A stretch of DNA of 64,000 nucleotides from Opitutaceae bacterium (GTDB taxonomy: Bacteria > Verrucomicrobiota > Verrucomicrobiia > Opitutales > Opitutaceae), in the NCBI GenBank assembly GCA_002713695.1, contig PAUB01000022.1, positions 45,659-109,658 on the forward strand, in the 5' to 3' direction. A program made the position numbers and the translations under genes. Shown here piece by piece: positions 45,658 through 54,297 of the stretch (position 1 is the first letter of the stretch; every line of letters starts with the position of its first letter). Below the pieces are notes generated by a model that searched no databases, was not told the origin of the DNA, and worked only from the letters and a program-made list of their open reading frames with translations.

Positions 45658-46899
45658 ATGAGCGTCGAATTCGTGAGCGCGAACGAGATCGATCCCGAAC
45701 GACATCCGTCTCTTCTGATCGTCGGCGCGGGTGTCGGGGGACTCGCCGTCGCTCGTCTGTGCGCGTCTCGGTATCGCGTGACCGTCGTCGAACGAGCGAA
45801 TCGCGTCGGAGGCTTGGCGAAGACGGTCGCGTGCGGCGACGTCGTCGTCGAACTCGGTCCTTCTCATCATCTCTCCTCTCACGAGAATCTTCGCGCGCTC
45901 CTGGCGTACGGCGTTCCATCGTCGCCCGAAAAATCGTTCGGCGAGTCGAGAGAGATTCTTCACTGCGAGGAGCGCGGAGGAACCCCTCTGGACCTCTCGT
46001 CGATCGCCGAGGAGGAGCGCGACGCCTTGTCGCGCGGCGATCGACCGTCGAGAGAGTGCGTGCCGTGGGCCGACGAGACCGCGGCGTTCTCGGTCGGAGA
46101 CGCCGCCGAGGCCGCGAGCGTTTCGGACGGTGGTGAAAAACTCACGGCGCGTCTGGGGTACCAGAGGACATTTTCTCGCGTCCGGGAACGTCTAGAAAAA
46201 GAAGAGAACGTGCGTTTCGCGCTCGACACGACCGTCGCGTCGCTCCGTAGACAAGGCGAACAGTTCGCGATCGATCCTCTGCCGGGCGAGTTTTTCGATG
46301 CCGTCGTCTTGGCGTGTCCTCCCGAGGCCCTCTCGAAGATGTCCCTACCCGAAGACGTGATGGCGCGCGTGCCCACCCCCGAACAGACGGTTCCGGTGGC
46401 GTCCAGCCGAACCGTCCTGTGTTTTCGCACCGTTCCCGACGCTTTGCGTCGTCTCATGAACCCGGGAACGCACTTCACGAGCGACGAGGACGACGCGCGC
46501 GGGTACAGGTGGGCGGTCGTGATATCTCCCACCGTCCTCATGCTGTCCTACGTGGACGGTGAACGCGCCGAGAGACAACTTCGCGGAGAGGTGCCTCCCG
46601 GCGAACTCGCGCGATCATTCCTCGCGAGTCTGAGACGACAGCGTCTGCTGAGCGGGTGTCTGACCGCCGAACAGCTCGTCGAGAACGCCGACGTTCACGT
46701 CGGAGGATCCCTCCACGCGTTCCATAAGGGGGCTGCGCCCCCTTTAACCCCCCTTTTTCTTTCGAGGCCGAGGGGGGTTAAAGGGGGCGCAGCCCCCTTA
46801 GTTGGAGAGGCGTACGGGCCGACGGTTCTTCGGGCGTGGATGGAGGGGGCGTGCGCGTCGGCCGCGGAGGCGGCGCGGACGTTGAACGCGCGTTCGTGA
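45658..46899 (+). CDS. FAD-dependent amine-oxidase-like flavoprotein with an in-frame inverted-repeat insertion
   Basis: 413 residues, leader MSVEFVSANE. A Rossmann dinucleotide-binding motif LLIVGAGVGGLAVARL (about 20-35) leads to VVERANRVGGLAKT, as in amine oxidases and desaturases. A C-terminal GEAYGPTVLRAWMEGACASA is the flavin-contact end. Between GSLHAF and GEAYGP sits a 74-bp perfect inverted repeat (46726-46799), read in frame as KGAAPPLTPL and so on. If it is excised as AT...AG (46724-46801) the protein reads GSLHAFLGEAYGP. Substrate unknown. Confidence 0.75.
   Translation: MSVEFVSANEIDPERHPSLLIVGAGVGGLAVARLCASRYRVTVVERANRVGGLAKTVACGDVVVELGPSHHLSSHENLRALLAYGVPSSPEKSFGESREILHCEERGGTPLDLSSIAEEERDALSRGDRPSRECVPWADETAAFSVGDAAEAASVSDGGEKLTARLGYQRTFSRVRERLEKEENVRFALDTTVASLRRQGEQFAIDPLPGEFFDAVVLACPPEALSKMSLPEDVMARVPTPEQTVPVASSRTVLCFRTVPDALRRLMNPGTHFTSDEDDARGYRWAVVISPTVLMLSYVDGERAERQLRGEVPPGELARSFLASLRRQRLLSGCLTAEQLVENADVHVGGSLHAFHKGAAPPLTPLFLSRPRGVKGGAAPLVGEAYGPTVLRAWMEGACASAAEAARTLNARS
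46726..46799. mobile_element. Perfect 28-bp inverted repeats, introner/MITE-like insertion
   Basis: The left arm 46726-46753 and right arm 46772-46799 are exact reverse complements separated by 18 nt. Each arm begins or ends with the G-run, TGC, C-run hairpin and TTTAACCCCCC tail that heads the capsid introns. It is inserted in a conserved region of the flavoprotein gene. Flanks are ...CCAT and AGTT..., with no clear target duplication. Confidence 0.7.
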
Positions 46900-47064
46900 A
46901 CGATATATGACAGTGGAATAGTTGGTCCACCCCCAACCCCCCAGCTGGACGAATTGATGAAAAATTCCGGGTTTCATCAGATCGCGCATGGCGTCGGGAA
47001 CGGAGTCACGAAAACAGAGGACGGCTCGACGCGACGCCAACGCGCGCACGATTTCGAAGCTCAT
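46798..47064 (-). pseudogene. Inverted fragment of the flavoprotein gene behind an MSFEIV leader
   Basis: An 88-residue ORF. Residues about 10-30, RRAVLCFRDSVPDAMRDLMKPG, match SRTVLCFRTVPDALRRLMNPG of the upstream flavoprotein. After about residue 55 it merely runs antisense to that gene's 3' end. It is an inverted partial duplication fused to the MS[FYW]E leader; probably non-functional. Confidence 0.5.
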
Positions 47065-47091
47065 GTTCGCGACCGACGTTTGATCGTTTCA

Positions 47092-48531
47092 TTAAATATT
47101 TTCGCGGTCTCTCTTCGCAGGGAAAGGAGTCGCGGCTCCTTCTTCGAGTAATCTGACTTTCCATTCGTCCTGTTTATCGTACGATGCGAATTTCAGACGA
47201 AGCTTGACTTCTCTATTCACGAACGGGTGTCCCATCATTCGTTTACAGTTCATCCTGGCGTCCTCGTGTCCGCACTCGATCTTCTCGCCCATGACGACCT
47301 CATTCATTTTTTCGTCGACAACAGCTCGACGACAGTTTTCTTTCTCGGGGTCGGTCGCGTCGAGGAACCCTTTCCATCGATGACTTCGCGCGAGTTTTTG
47401 TAACTCGTTCGCCACGACGTCCGAGAGGACGAAGGGGCTCGTCCTGTCGGTAGGCGAATCGGGCCCGTGCGCGTATTTCTTTTTAACGAGCGCCTCGTGA
47501 ATTTCCAGCGAATGCGCGAGTCTGGTCAGTCGGCGTCTGTATTTCCCCTTTATGCCGTTCGCGTATTGGTCGGCGCATCGCGCGTAATCAGAAAGAGTGT
47601 CGATGATCTGACCGACCTGAATCGTCGGCGTCTCGACGAACCCGAAAACCTTTACGCGCATCAGGTACGGCACGTCGTCGCCCAGACCGTAACGAGCGGG
47701 TAACGCCGCGAGGTTTCCTCTCTCGTGCCTGTCGTCCGAATAATCCATCCCATAATGTTTATAGATGCGGTCCGCGGAAATCTTCTCGATCTCGTCTTCT
47801 GTCAGTTTATTATCGTTCAGCGTCAACCTGTTCCCAAAGAACGACGCGAGTCTCTTCCAATACAGTCGTGGTGTTCGCCACCCCGCGAAGCTTTCTTCGT
47901 GATTCGTCACATCTCGCGCGTCGTGGGGGTCGAACACGATTTTAGTTCCTCTTCCCCGTGATTGCGTGTACGTTCCGGGCCACGCCTCGGGGACATTCTT
48001 GTTCGGTCTCGCGCCGGTCTCGTCTTGATACCATAAAAAATCGTCGACGTCGTCCTTCTCGTGATCGGATATGTCCGGAAAATTCGGAGTATCGCTTGTC
48101 TTAAGCGTGTTCAGGGTACACCCCACGGTGTCGAAATCCGAGGTGTCGAAGACGATGTCGGGTGGTTCACGGCCCATTTCCCTCGCGACATGGAGGTACG
48201 CCGCGCACCAGGCGATTCCACCGCGAGCGTACGCGTTGTTCGTGTACCTGCGCAACCCGTCCGGGAGAAAAAATCTTCCTCGAAGAAGAGACTCTTTCGA
48301 GGTTCCGGTCGTCCGATCGTCGATTAACTTCTTTCGCCATTCCCGGTATTCGGGTTTCACCTCGATGTCTTGACGGTACACGAGAGGGCACGCGTCTTCT
48401 TCGGTCCACCTATCCCACAGACGCCTCGTCGCGTCCGCGTCGCCGCCGACGTACACCTGTCCTTCGGGCCACGGATCGCGGGAGCGAGTCGTCGGTTCCC
48501 GATCCTCCGCGGCGACGATCTCGTACGACAT
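47092..48531 (-). CDS. Nucleotidyltransferase-like hypothetical protein
   Basis: 479 residues with leader MSYEIVAAEDRE. NAYARGGIAWCAAYLHV (about 99-115) followed by FDTSDFDTVGCTL (about 128-140) resembles a nucleotidyltransferase GG...DxD core. The remainder is helical with RYRR/KRLTRL basic patches. It may be a distant relative of 11947-12858. The ATG is 33 bp from a TATATA at 48564. Confidence 0.55.
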   Translation of the reverse strand: MSYEIVAAEDREPTTRSRDPWPEGQVYVGGDADATRRLWDRWTEEDACPLVYRQDIEVKPEYREWRKKLIDDRTTGTSKESLLRGRFFLPDGLRRYTNNAYARGGIAWCAAYLHVAREMGREPPDIVFDTSDFDTVGCTLNTLKTSDTPNFPDISDHEKDDVDDFLWYQDETGARPNKNVPEAWPGTYTQSRGRGTKIVFDPHDARDVTNHEESFAGWRTPRLYWKRLASFFGNRLTLNDNKLTEDEIEKISADRIYKHYGMDYSDDRHERGNLAALPARYGLGDDVPYLMRVKVFGFVETPTIQVGQIIDTLSDYARCADQYANGIKGKYRRRLTRLAHSLEIHEALVKKKYAHGPDSPTDRTSPFVLSDVVANELQKLARSHRWKGFLDATDPEKENCRRAVVDEKMNEVVMGEKIECGHEDARMNCKRMMGHPFVNREVKLRLKFASYDKQDEWKVRLLEEGAATPFPAKRDRENI

Positions 48532-48563
48532 GGTATTTATTCATTCGTGTGAATGTTCTGTGT

Positions 48564-48569
48564 TATATA
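48564..48569 (-). promoter_or_regulatory. TATA-like box of the gene at 47092-48531
   Basis: TATATA, 33 bp from the minus-strand ATG. It is too close (11 bp) to the plus-strand ATG at 48580 to serve it in the usual way. Confidence 0.45.
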
Positions 48570-48579
48570 GTACGCGACG

Positions 48580-49632
48580 ATGTCTGTCTGCCTCGAAGCG
48601 CAGCGCGACGTCACGTGCGACGACGTCGCGCGGAAAGACGCGTCTTACGTCGAGGTCATGGTCGCTCTCGCGCGCGCGTTTCAGTCTAAATTTCGAGAGG
48701 GAACGCTCGACGTGACCGTCGATGCGTTTTTGAGCGACGAGGAGAAAAACAGCGCGAGCGATACCCTCGTGGCGTTCGCGAGAGTCCGCAACTGTCTTCC
48801 CGAAGGCGCGCGAGTCGTCATGAAGTGGTACTTCGGGACAGATGCGAACGTGAAAGACGAGTCCGTGATATACTCGTGTGCGGTGTACCAACTCGTGCAG
48901 AGTCTCGGACATCCTTGTTTCGCGCATCCGCTCTGCGTGTCACCTCCGGGAACAGCGAATAACGCGAGTTTGGTCCGCGAAGTCAGAAAAAGAATGAGAA
49001 ACGACGCCGAAACCGACGTGGGGTTCATCATGACGGAGTATTGCGGAAAGCGCACCTTCGACGACCACGTCTCCCGGATCATTCGGTTGGACTTCGATTT
49101 TTATTCCGGCGTGATACAGATGATACGCGCGCTCGAGGCGATGGCGAAGGAAGATCTCGTTCACGGAGATCTGCACTTCGGGAACGTCATGTTCCCGACA
49201 TACGGAGAGGTGCGTCAGAACGGACCCCCCACGGTGACGATCAGAGCCGAGAAGAGAAAAGACGTGGTTCTGAGCGCGAAAGACAGACTCGTCAAGATTT
49301 TCGACTGGGACCACTCGCTGGACGAACGAGAAAAGTTAAAGAGACCGAATTCGTGGAAGTACATTTTATTGCTCGATAAGATAGGGTTTCTGCGTCAGTT
49401 GAACCGCACGCTCGATTTCAAGGCGAACGGCGTGTTGATGGAGGACTGGTTACCGGGCTTCGTCACGGTCGTCGAAGACACCGGCGCGGTTCAGGTCACG
49501 GATCTGGCCAAGTTGATGAAAATATATTTTAAACACCTCGAAAGGTGGGTCGCGGGAGCTCTGTTCCAACTGGAGGCCTTCGCTTTTCGGGAGATGGAAA
49601 ACCTCGTGGACGCGACCGGACGCGACCGATAG
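48580..49632 (+). CDS. Kinase-like protein with HGD and DWD motifs
   Basis: 350 residues. LVHGDLHFGNVMF (about 194-206) is the catalytic loop and KIFDWDHSLD (about 238-247) replaces DFG. VIMTEYCGKRTF resembles the kinase hinge. Same family as 3248-4699 and 62471-63820. The start could also be the ATG at 48658, since the TATA-like element lies only 11 bp from this ATG. Confidence 0.75.
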   Translation: MSVCLEAQRDVTCDDVARKDASYVEVMVALARAFQSKFREGTLDVTVDAFLSDEEKNSASDTLVAFARVRNCLPEGARVVMKWYFGTDANVKDESVIYSCAVYQLVQSLGHPCFAHPLCVSPPGTANNASLVREVRKRMRNDAETDVGFIMTEYCGKRTFDDHVSRIIRLDFDFYSGVIQMIRALEAMAKEDLVHGDLHFGNVMFPTYGEVRQNGPPTVTIRAEKRKDVVLSAKDRLVKIFDWDHSLDEREKLKRPNSWKYILLLDKIGFLRQLNRTLDFKANGVLMEDWLPGFVTVVEDTGAVQVTDLAKLMKIYFKHLERWVAGALFQLEAFAFREMENLVDATGRDR

Positions 49633-49656
49633 ATCGGCCACTCGAAGTCGCGGAAC

Positions 49657-50220
49657 ATGCGAACCCGTTCTAGGACGCGCGAGGAGGAAACGTGGAGCGA
49701 GGACGTTCGGTCCGTGATTCGACGATGCGAGAGCGACCTTCGCGAGGTTCGGTCGGAACTGGAGCGGGAGAAGCGCGTCGTGGTGGAACTGACCGTCCAG
49801 GTCACGAACGAACGGATCTCGCGGGAAGATCACGAGAGGTCGAACCGCGTCGCGACCGAACTCCGAGAGACGTGTCGCGCGCTCTCTGTGGAGAAGAAGA
49901 ATCTCGAGGGCGTCGTCGCGGCTCGAGACGCCCAACTCGAGACGGAGCGCGTGAAATGGACCAAGACGCGCGACGATCTCGCCGCGAACGCGAAGAATCT
50001 GTGCGTCGCGCTCGAGAAAAACGCCGCCGAGAGGCGTCGAGTCGAGGCTACGCTGGCGACGACGAACGAGAGTTTGCGCGCGAAGAACGAAGAATTAGTG
50101 GCGAGTCACGAGATGTGCGCGAAACTCGAGACCGCGCGCGCGGCGCTCGAGATTCGAGCGCGAGACCTCATGCAAAATAACGCCGACCTGACGGCCATAC
50201 TGTTTCAACCTAGAGCGTAG
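49657..50220 (+). CDS. Coiled-coil protein
   Basis: 187 residues, continuous heptad-rich helix from about 12 to 175 with many E, R and K and no cysteine core. Probably a rod-like structural or scaffold protein. Unrecognised. Its end overlaps the convergent helicase-like gene by 11 bp. Confidence 0.65.
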   Translation: MRTRSRTREEETWSEDVRSVIRRCESDLREVRSELEREKRVVVELTVQVTNERISREDHERSNRVATELRETCRALSVEKKNLEGVVAARDAQLETERVKWTKTRDDLAANAKNLCVALEKNAAERRRVEATLATTNESLRAKNEELVASHEMCAKLETARAALEIRARDLMQNNADLTAILFQPRA

Positions 50221-52351
50221 TGGGCGTAGTCTCTTCTAAAACGCGCGCGACGAGTCTCTCGTAAGCTTTCGAACGTCTCCCCGAATCGTCCAGCGCGTAC
50301 GTCGGATCGGTCACGCGAACGACCTTGACCTTCTTGAAGAATCCGCGCGCGACGGCGACGGTGTCCTCGAACCACTCGGGGCCGAGCGCGGACGGCACGA
50401 ACACCGTCGCCTCGCCCTGCGCCCACGGGTACCGCTCGCGATAATACACCAGACTCGACACGGGAAGTATCACGCCTCCCGCGCGCGTCTTCGGGCACCG
50501 TCGCGCGTTCGTCCCGTTCGTCGTGGGCGACACGGCGCGAACGATCGCGTTCCACTCCTTCGTCTTCTTGTGGGGGTACCGAACGGTCAGCGCGGTCCCT
50601 CTCTTCCCCTTGGTCGACGTCGCCTCGGCGCGTCCGAACAGCGGAGGTTCGACCGCGTACACCCACTCGTCGTGCGCGTCCCCGACGTCGGTCGCGCGAT
50701 CGCGTCCGTCGTCGGGGTGAAGCGACTCGACGTCTCGGACCGTCGGGACGACGCAGAACCCGCGAACGCCGGCTAAAACGTCGCGATCGATGCGTTCGAC
50801 GGTCTCGATCGTGGACGACGAGAGAACGTCGGGCGGGGCGGCGTCGCTCGGTTCGACCCGCGTCGCGAAGTGCGAGATCAGATCCCACGCCCTCCCCCTG
50901 TAGGCGAGGTCCCCCTCGAACCTGTGCGTCAGGACGACGCGACCGAACGTCACGCGGTTTCGAAGTCTCCACACGAGGTGCGCGAGGACGTCGACGGACA
51001 AGAGGTGCGCGTCTCTGAAGTACACGTCGACGACTCGAGACTTTCTGTCCCCCATCTTCTGAAGAAAGCGACGCTTGAGGTCGTTCCTCGAACACGCGTC
51101 GCCCGTCGTGAATCCGATGAGAATCTTTCGAGTGGCGCAGGCGACGTGTACCTCTGCGATGGCGTCCGCGTCTCCCGGGACGTCGTAGTTCGCGCCGACG
51201 AGGGGACCCCCGACGCGATCCGAGCGCGAACGACTCGCGGCGGCGACCTTCGTCTCGGAGATCACCTCCAGGGCACCGATCGCCCGAAGACGCGCGAAAT
51301 CACGAAGCACGCTGGCCGCGTTCCTGCGGAGAGTGACGCCGTGAACTCGTGCGACGGCGGCGTCGACGACGGGCGACCCCGACGCGACGCCGTTCGCCAC
51401 GACGTCGTTTCCGTTCGCGCCGTCGCCGTGCCCCCCCGCGGCTCGCGAGAGAGAGGTCGCGTCGACGTCCACGCCGAGAACGCGCGAGCAATAGCTCCCG
51501 AAGAGCGTGGGGTCGATCCCTCCCAACTCGCGGAACGGTACCGCGCGCGTGGTCGCGTGAAAAAAGGTCACCGGATTCGCCGCGACGGCGTCCTCGATGT
51601 GGCGACGAATCTCGTTGGCATCGTTCGACAGACGTTCGACGATGTGCGCGAAACTCTCGGCGAACTCGTCCGGCGTCCCGTGTCCGAGAGGCGCGAACCA
51701 CGCGGACGGACTCGACGACGGCGTCGCCGCGGCCATCGTCGTCGACGAGAGCGCGTCGCGAATCGCGCGTCTGTCCGTGAACCCGACGGAAAAGAGCGTC
51801 GACGCGAGTCCTCTGAGATCGACCGCGTCGCGAAACCAACCGAGGGAAGACGACAGTTCGTCGCGCACATCAGCCTCGACCTCGTGGTCGTCACGAAAGT
51901 TGGCACGAATCAGTCCGCACAGCGCGTCGACGCGTTTCTGCGTCGTCGCCAGACGCGCGAGTCCTGCGTTGACGTTGGCGAGCTTCTTCTCGTACGACGG
52001 AACGTCTTTCTTCGGCAGGCGAAGTGTCAGATTCGAGGTTCGTCTCGTGACGGCTCTCCTCGCTATCGCCGCGGGGTCGAAGGCTTCCGATGAACACGAT
52101 ATTCCCGCGCATCCGACGACGTCGACGACGTCGTTATTTAAGTTCTCGGTTCGGCGCAACACCAGGGCGAACCTGCACGATTCCGACAGGAAAGGCGGCG
52201 CGCACGGCGAGCGAACGCGCACGGGCGCGGCCTCCGGGTCGGGAACGAGTCGTCCCGCGCTCGACACGGTCGACCTCGTCGCGAGGAACACGATCGGATC
52301 GTCGGTTCGACGCAGGTGGTACTCGACGGGCGCGTCGTCTCTCGTTCCCAT
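50210..52351 (-). CDS. Degenerate SF1 (RecD-like) helicase-like protein, apparently lacking Walker A
   Basis: 713 residues. NPVTFFHATTRAVPF (about 262-276) and later blocks parallel RecD/Dda-type helicases. VVDVYFRDAHLLSVDVLAHL is where Walker B DExx would be, GRVVLTHRFEGDL is like motif III (GDxxQL), and RYPWAQGEATVFVPSA is like motif V (KxQG). No GxxGxGKT P-loop is visible, and catalytic acidic residues are replaced. It may be an inactive helicase-primase accessory subunit, the role UL8 fills in herpesviruses from another fold. The start codon overlaps the divergent start (52349-52352). This is a weak, pattern-based assignment. Confidence 0.5.
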   Translation of the reverse strand: MGTRDDAPVEYHLRRTDDPIVFLATRSTVSSAGRLVPDPEAAPVRVRSPCAPPFLSESCRFALVLRRTENLNNDVVDVVGCAGISCSSEAFDPAAIARRAVTRRTSNLTLRLPKKDVPSYEKKLANVNAGLARLATTQKRVDALCGLIRANFRDDHEVEADVRDELSSSLGWFRDAVDLRGLASTLFSVGFTDRRAIRDALSSTTMAAATPSSSPSAWFAPLGHGTPDEFAESFAHIVERLSNDANEIRRHIEDAVAANPVTFFHATTRAVPFRELGGIDPTLFGSYCSRVLGVDVDATSLSRAAGGHGDGANGNDVVANGVASGSPVVDAAVARVHGVTLRRNAASVLRDFARLRAIGALEVISETKVAAASRSRSDRVGGPLVGANYDVPGDADAIAEVHVACATRKILIGFTTGDACSRNDLKRRFLQKMGDRKSRVVDVYFRDAHLLSVDVLAHLVWRLRNRVTFGRVVLTHRFEGDLAYRGRAWDLISHFATRVEPSDAAPPDVLSSSTIETVERIDRDVLAGVRGFCVVPTVRDVESLHPDDGRDRATDVGDAHDEWVYAVEPPLFGRAEATSTKGKRGTALTVRYPHKKTKEWNAIVRAVSPTTNGTNARRCPKTRAGGVILPVSSLVYYRERYPWAQGEATVFVPSALGPEWFEDTVAVARGFFKKVKVVRVTDPTYALDDSGRRSKAYERLVARVLEETTPTTL

Positions 52352-53507
52352 GACGACGTCGCGAAGGAGGATCGTGCTTCACGTCGACGCAGACGACGGG
52401 AGGCTTCTGGACGCGACGGACGAGATGACGGGAGAACCCGTGCCCTACGGGACGCGAAAGGTGAACGGTCGCGAGCGGAAACAGCGTTCGGACGCGAAAA
52501 AAATGACCTTCGAACGCGAGACGGATAGAGACGCGTATCCGCTTCTGGCGAGATTTTTTGGAAATTTTTTATGTCTCGCCGAAGAAATACGGGTGCACGC
52601 CGTGGGATCGAGCGGTAGGTTACCGACCGCCTGTTCGTATCGATTCCCACCGAAGGATCGACGCACGCGACTTCCCGCGAGGTTCGATTACGCGACGTGC
52701 AGACTGGTCGTTCCCGTTCATATCGTTTCGGAGAGACTCTCGGACGCCGCGCGCGTCGTCAGGCGCGTCGCCGCGGACAGTCGAAACCAAGACGGTCACG
52801 GACACCCCGGTCTGACGAGAGACGACGCCGAGCTGCGGGCACTCAGGGCGAGGGCGTGGAACGACGTCGACGACGACGTCGTGGCGACCCCGTATCGCGA
52901 AAAATACTCGGACGACTGGTTTCCGGTGCTCAGGGAAGACGGAGACCTCGGTCTGTACGCGTCGGACGACGGCGCGAAGACTTACGTCGTGGTCGAAAAC
53001 GCGCTCCCTCACTTCGCGTGCGATCAGTTGCGCGTCCTCTTCGCCGATAATCCCAGTGGTCGTACGTGGGAGGAATGGACTAGAGGTTCTTCTGAGATTC
53101 TCGACAGGGCGATCGAGTTATCGGGGAGAGTCGCCGAGGCGGTCGCCTCGCGCGCGGTAGAGGAACTCGCCCGGAAAGGTCTGTCGTCGATCAAGAGCGT
53201 CGCGGTCGAGAAGACGCGCGTGTTCGTCAATCGTCTTTTTCGTCAAGAGGCGACGGGGGATATACGTTACGACGCCGGCGTGTTGAGGGGCAGTTTTTTC
53301 CACTCGGATAGAAACAAAAAACCAAAGGCTCTCTTTCGCGTCGGAGAGCGGGGGTACGCCCTCGTCGAAAAACGTGGATTCGAACCGCGCGACTCGGACG
53401 TGTTTCCCGCGAACCTCGCGAACGAAGACGAGATGCGCGCCATGATCGATAGCGTAAACAACGTGTACTCGGTGCCGATATTTTTGAGAGAGGTGTCCTG
53501 TTCGTGA
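52350..53507 (+). CDS. Hypothetical protein divergent from the helicase-like gene
   Basis: 385 residues from the ATG that overlaps the neighbour's start. Mixed alpha/beta: RRRIVLHVDADDGRLL (about 5-20), RLVVPVHIVSERLSD (about 110-125), GLYASDDGAKTYVVVENALP (about 205-225), a helical block and a C-terminal VYSVPIFLREVSCS. No motif recognised. The context suggests replication or capsid, without direct support. Confidence 0.65.
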   Translation: MTTSRRRIVLHVDADDGRLLDATDEMTGEPVPYGTRKVNGRERKQRSDAKKMTFERETDRDAYPLLARFFGNFLCLAEEIRVHAVGSSGRLPTACSYRFPPKDRRTRLPARFDYATCRLVVPVHIVSERLSDAARVVRRVAADSRNQDGHGHPGLTRDDAELRALRARAWNDVDDDVVATPYREKYSDDWFPVLREDGDLGLYASDDGAKTYVVVENALPHFACDQLRVLFADNPSGRTWEEWTRGSSEILDRAIELSGRVAEAVASRAVEELARKGLSSIKSVAVEKTRVFVNRLFRQEATGDIRYDAGVLRGSFFHSDRNKKPKALFRVGERGYALVEKRGFEPRDSDVFPANLANEDEMRAMIDSVNNVYSVPIFLREVSCS

Positions 53508-53529
53508 TCTACGTCGTCTCACAAAAAAA

Positions 53530-54297
53530 ATGCTTCACGCGTACATCGGGAACGTCGACCCCGCGTGGAGCGGTCACTACTACGCCGCGCTCGTGTTTTT
53601 TATTGGTTTTTTCACGCAGACCGCGATGTTGTGCGCGGCGAACGACGAGAGGACCGCGGGGGTGACCATATGCGCGGTGGCGATTTTCGCGTACCTCGTC
53701 CGCGCGCACCCCACCGCGTCTCCCATCGTGAACGCGGGGCTTCTCTTCGCGTGGGGACTCAGAATAGCCGCGAGAGGCGTGCCGAGACCGAGATTCGCGC
53801 CTTTCGTCGAAAATCACGCGTGCGACGCGGCCCTCGGAAAAACACTGTGGTCTTGGTTTCTCGTCGCGCCCACCACGTACGCCGTCGTTCTCGATTCGCG
53901 CGAGGTGTCGATCGCGTTTCCGAGCGTCGGAGTGACCCTCTGCGCGATCGGGTTTCTCGTCGATATCACCGAGACCGATCAGCGCGAAGGAAGGTTCACG
54001 AGGAACCCGTACGTCTTCTCGTCGGCGTGCGTGTCCTGGGGACTGTACGCCATCCACCCTTCGTGGTGGACGCTTCCGTTTCCTCTCGCGTTCTGCGCCC
54101 TGTTGATTTTTGGCCCGGAAGGGTACGTCGCCCAGGAGACGACCAGGCGCGTCCGATCTCTCAGAGAACCGTCTGAGGCGGAATACGCGCGAGTCGTGAG
54201 TCCGCTCGTTCCGCTTCCGCGCGCGGTCTACGCTCGAACCCCGAGATGGACGAAGACGATGCTGTTAGGAGACTTTTTCGTGTCACATACTAAATAA
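53530..54297 (+). CDS. Steroid-5-alpha-reductase / DUF1295-like membrane enzyme
   Basis: 255 residues with six or seven hydrophobic segments. AGLLFAWGLRIAARG (about 73-87), VDITETDQREGRFTRNPYVF (about 145-165) and SWGLYAIHPSWW, then FGPEGYVAQE (about 194-207), follow the order of DUF1295/steroid-reductase and isoprenylcysteine-methyltransferase-like folds (R-G-F-RNP-Y). Likely modifies a lipid or prenylated cysteine at a membrane. Overlaps the convergent gene by 15 bp. The ATG touches an A-run. Confidence 0.55.
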   Translation: MLHAYIGNVDPAWSGHYYAALVFFIGFFTQTAMLCAANDERTAGVTICAVAIFAYLVRAHPTASPIVNAGLLFAWGLRIAARGVPRPRFAPFVENHACDAALGKTLWSWFLVAPTTYAVVLDSREVSIAFPSVGVTLCAIGFLVDITETDQREGRFTRNPYVFSSACVSWGLYAIHPSWWTLPFPLAFCALLIFGPEGYVAQETTRRVRSLREPSEAEYARVVSPLVPLPRAVYARTPRWTKTMLLGDFFVSHTK

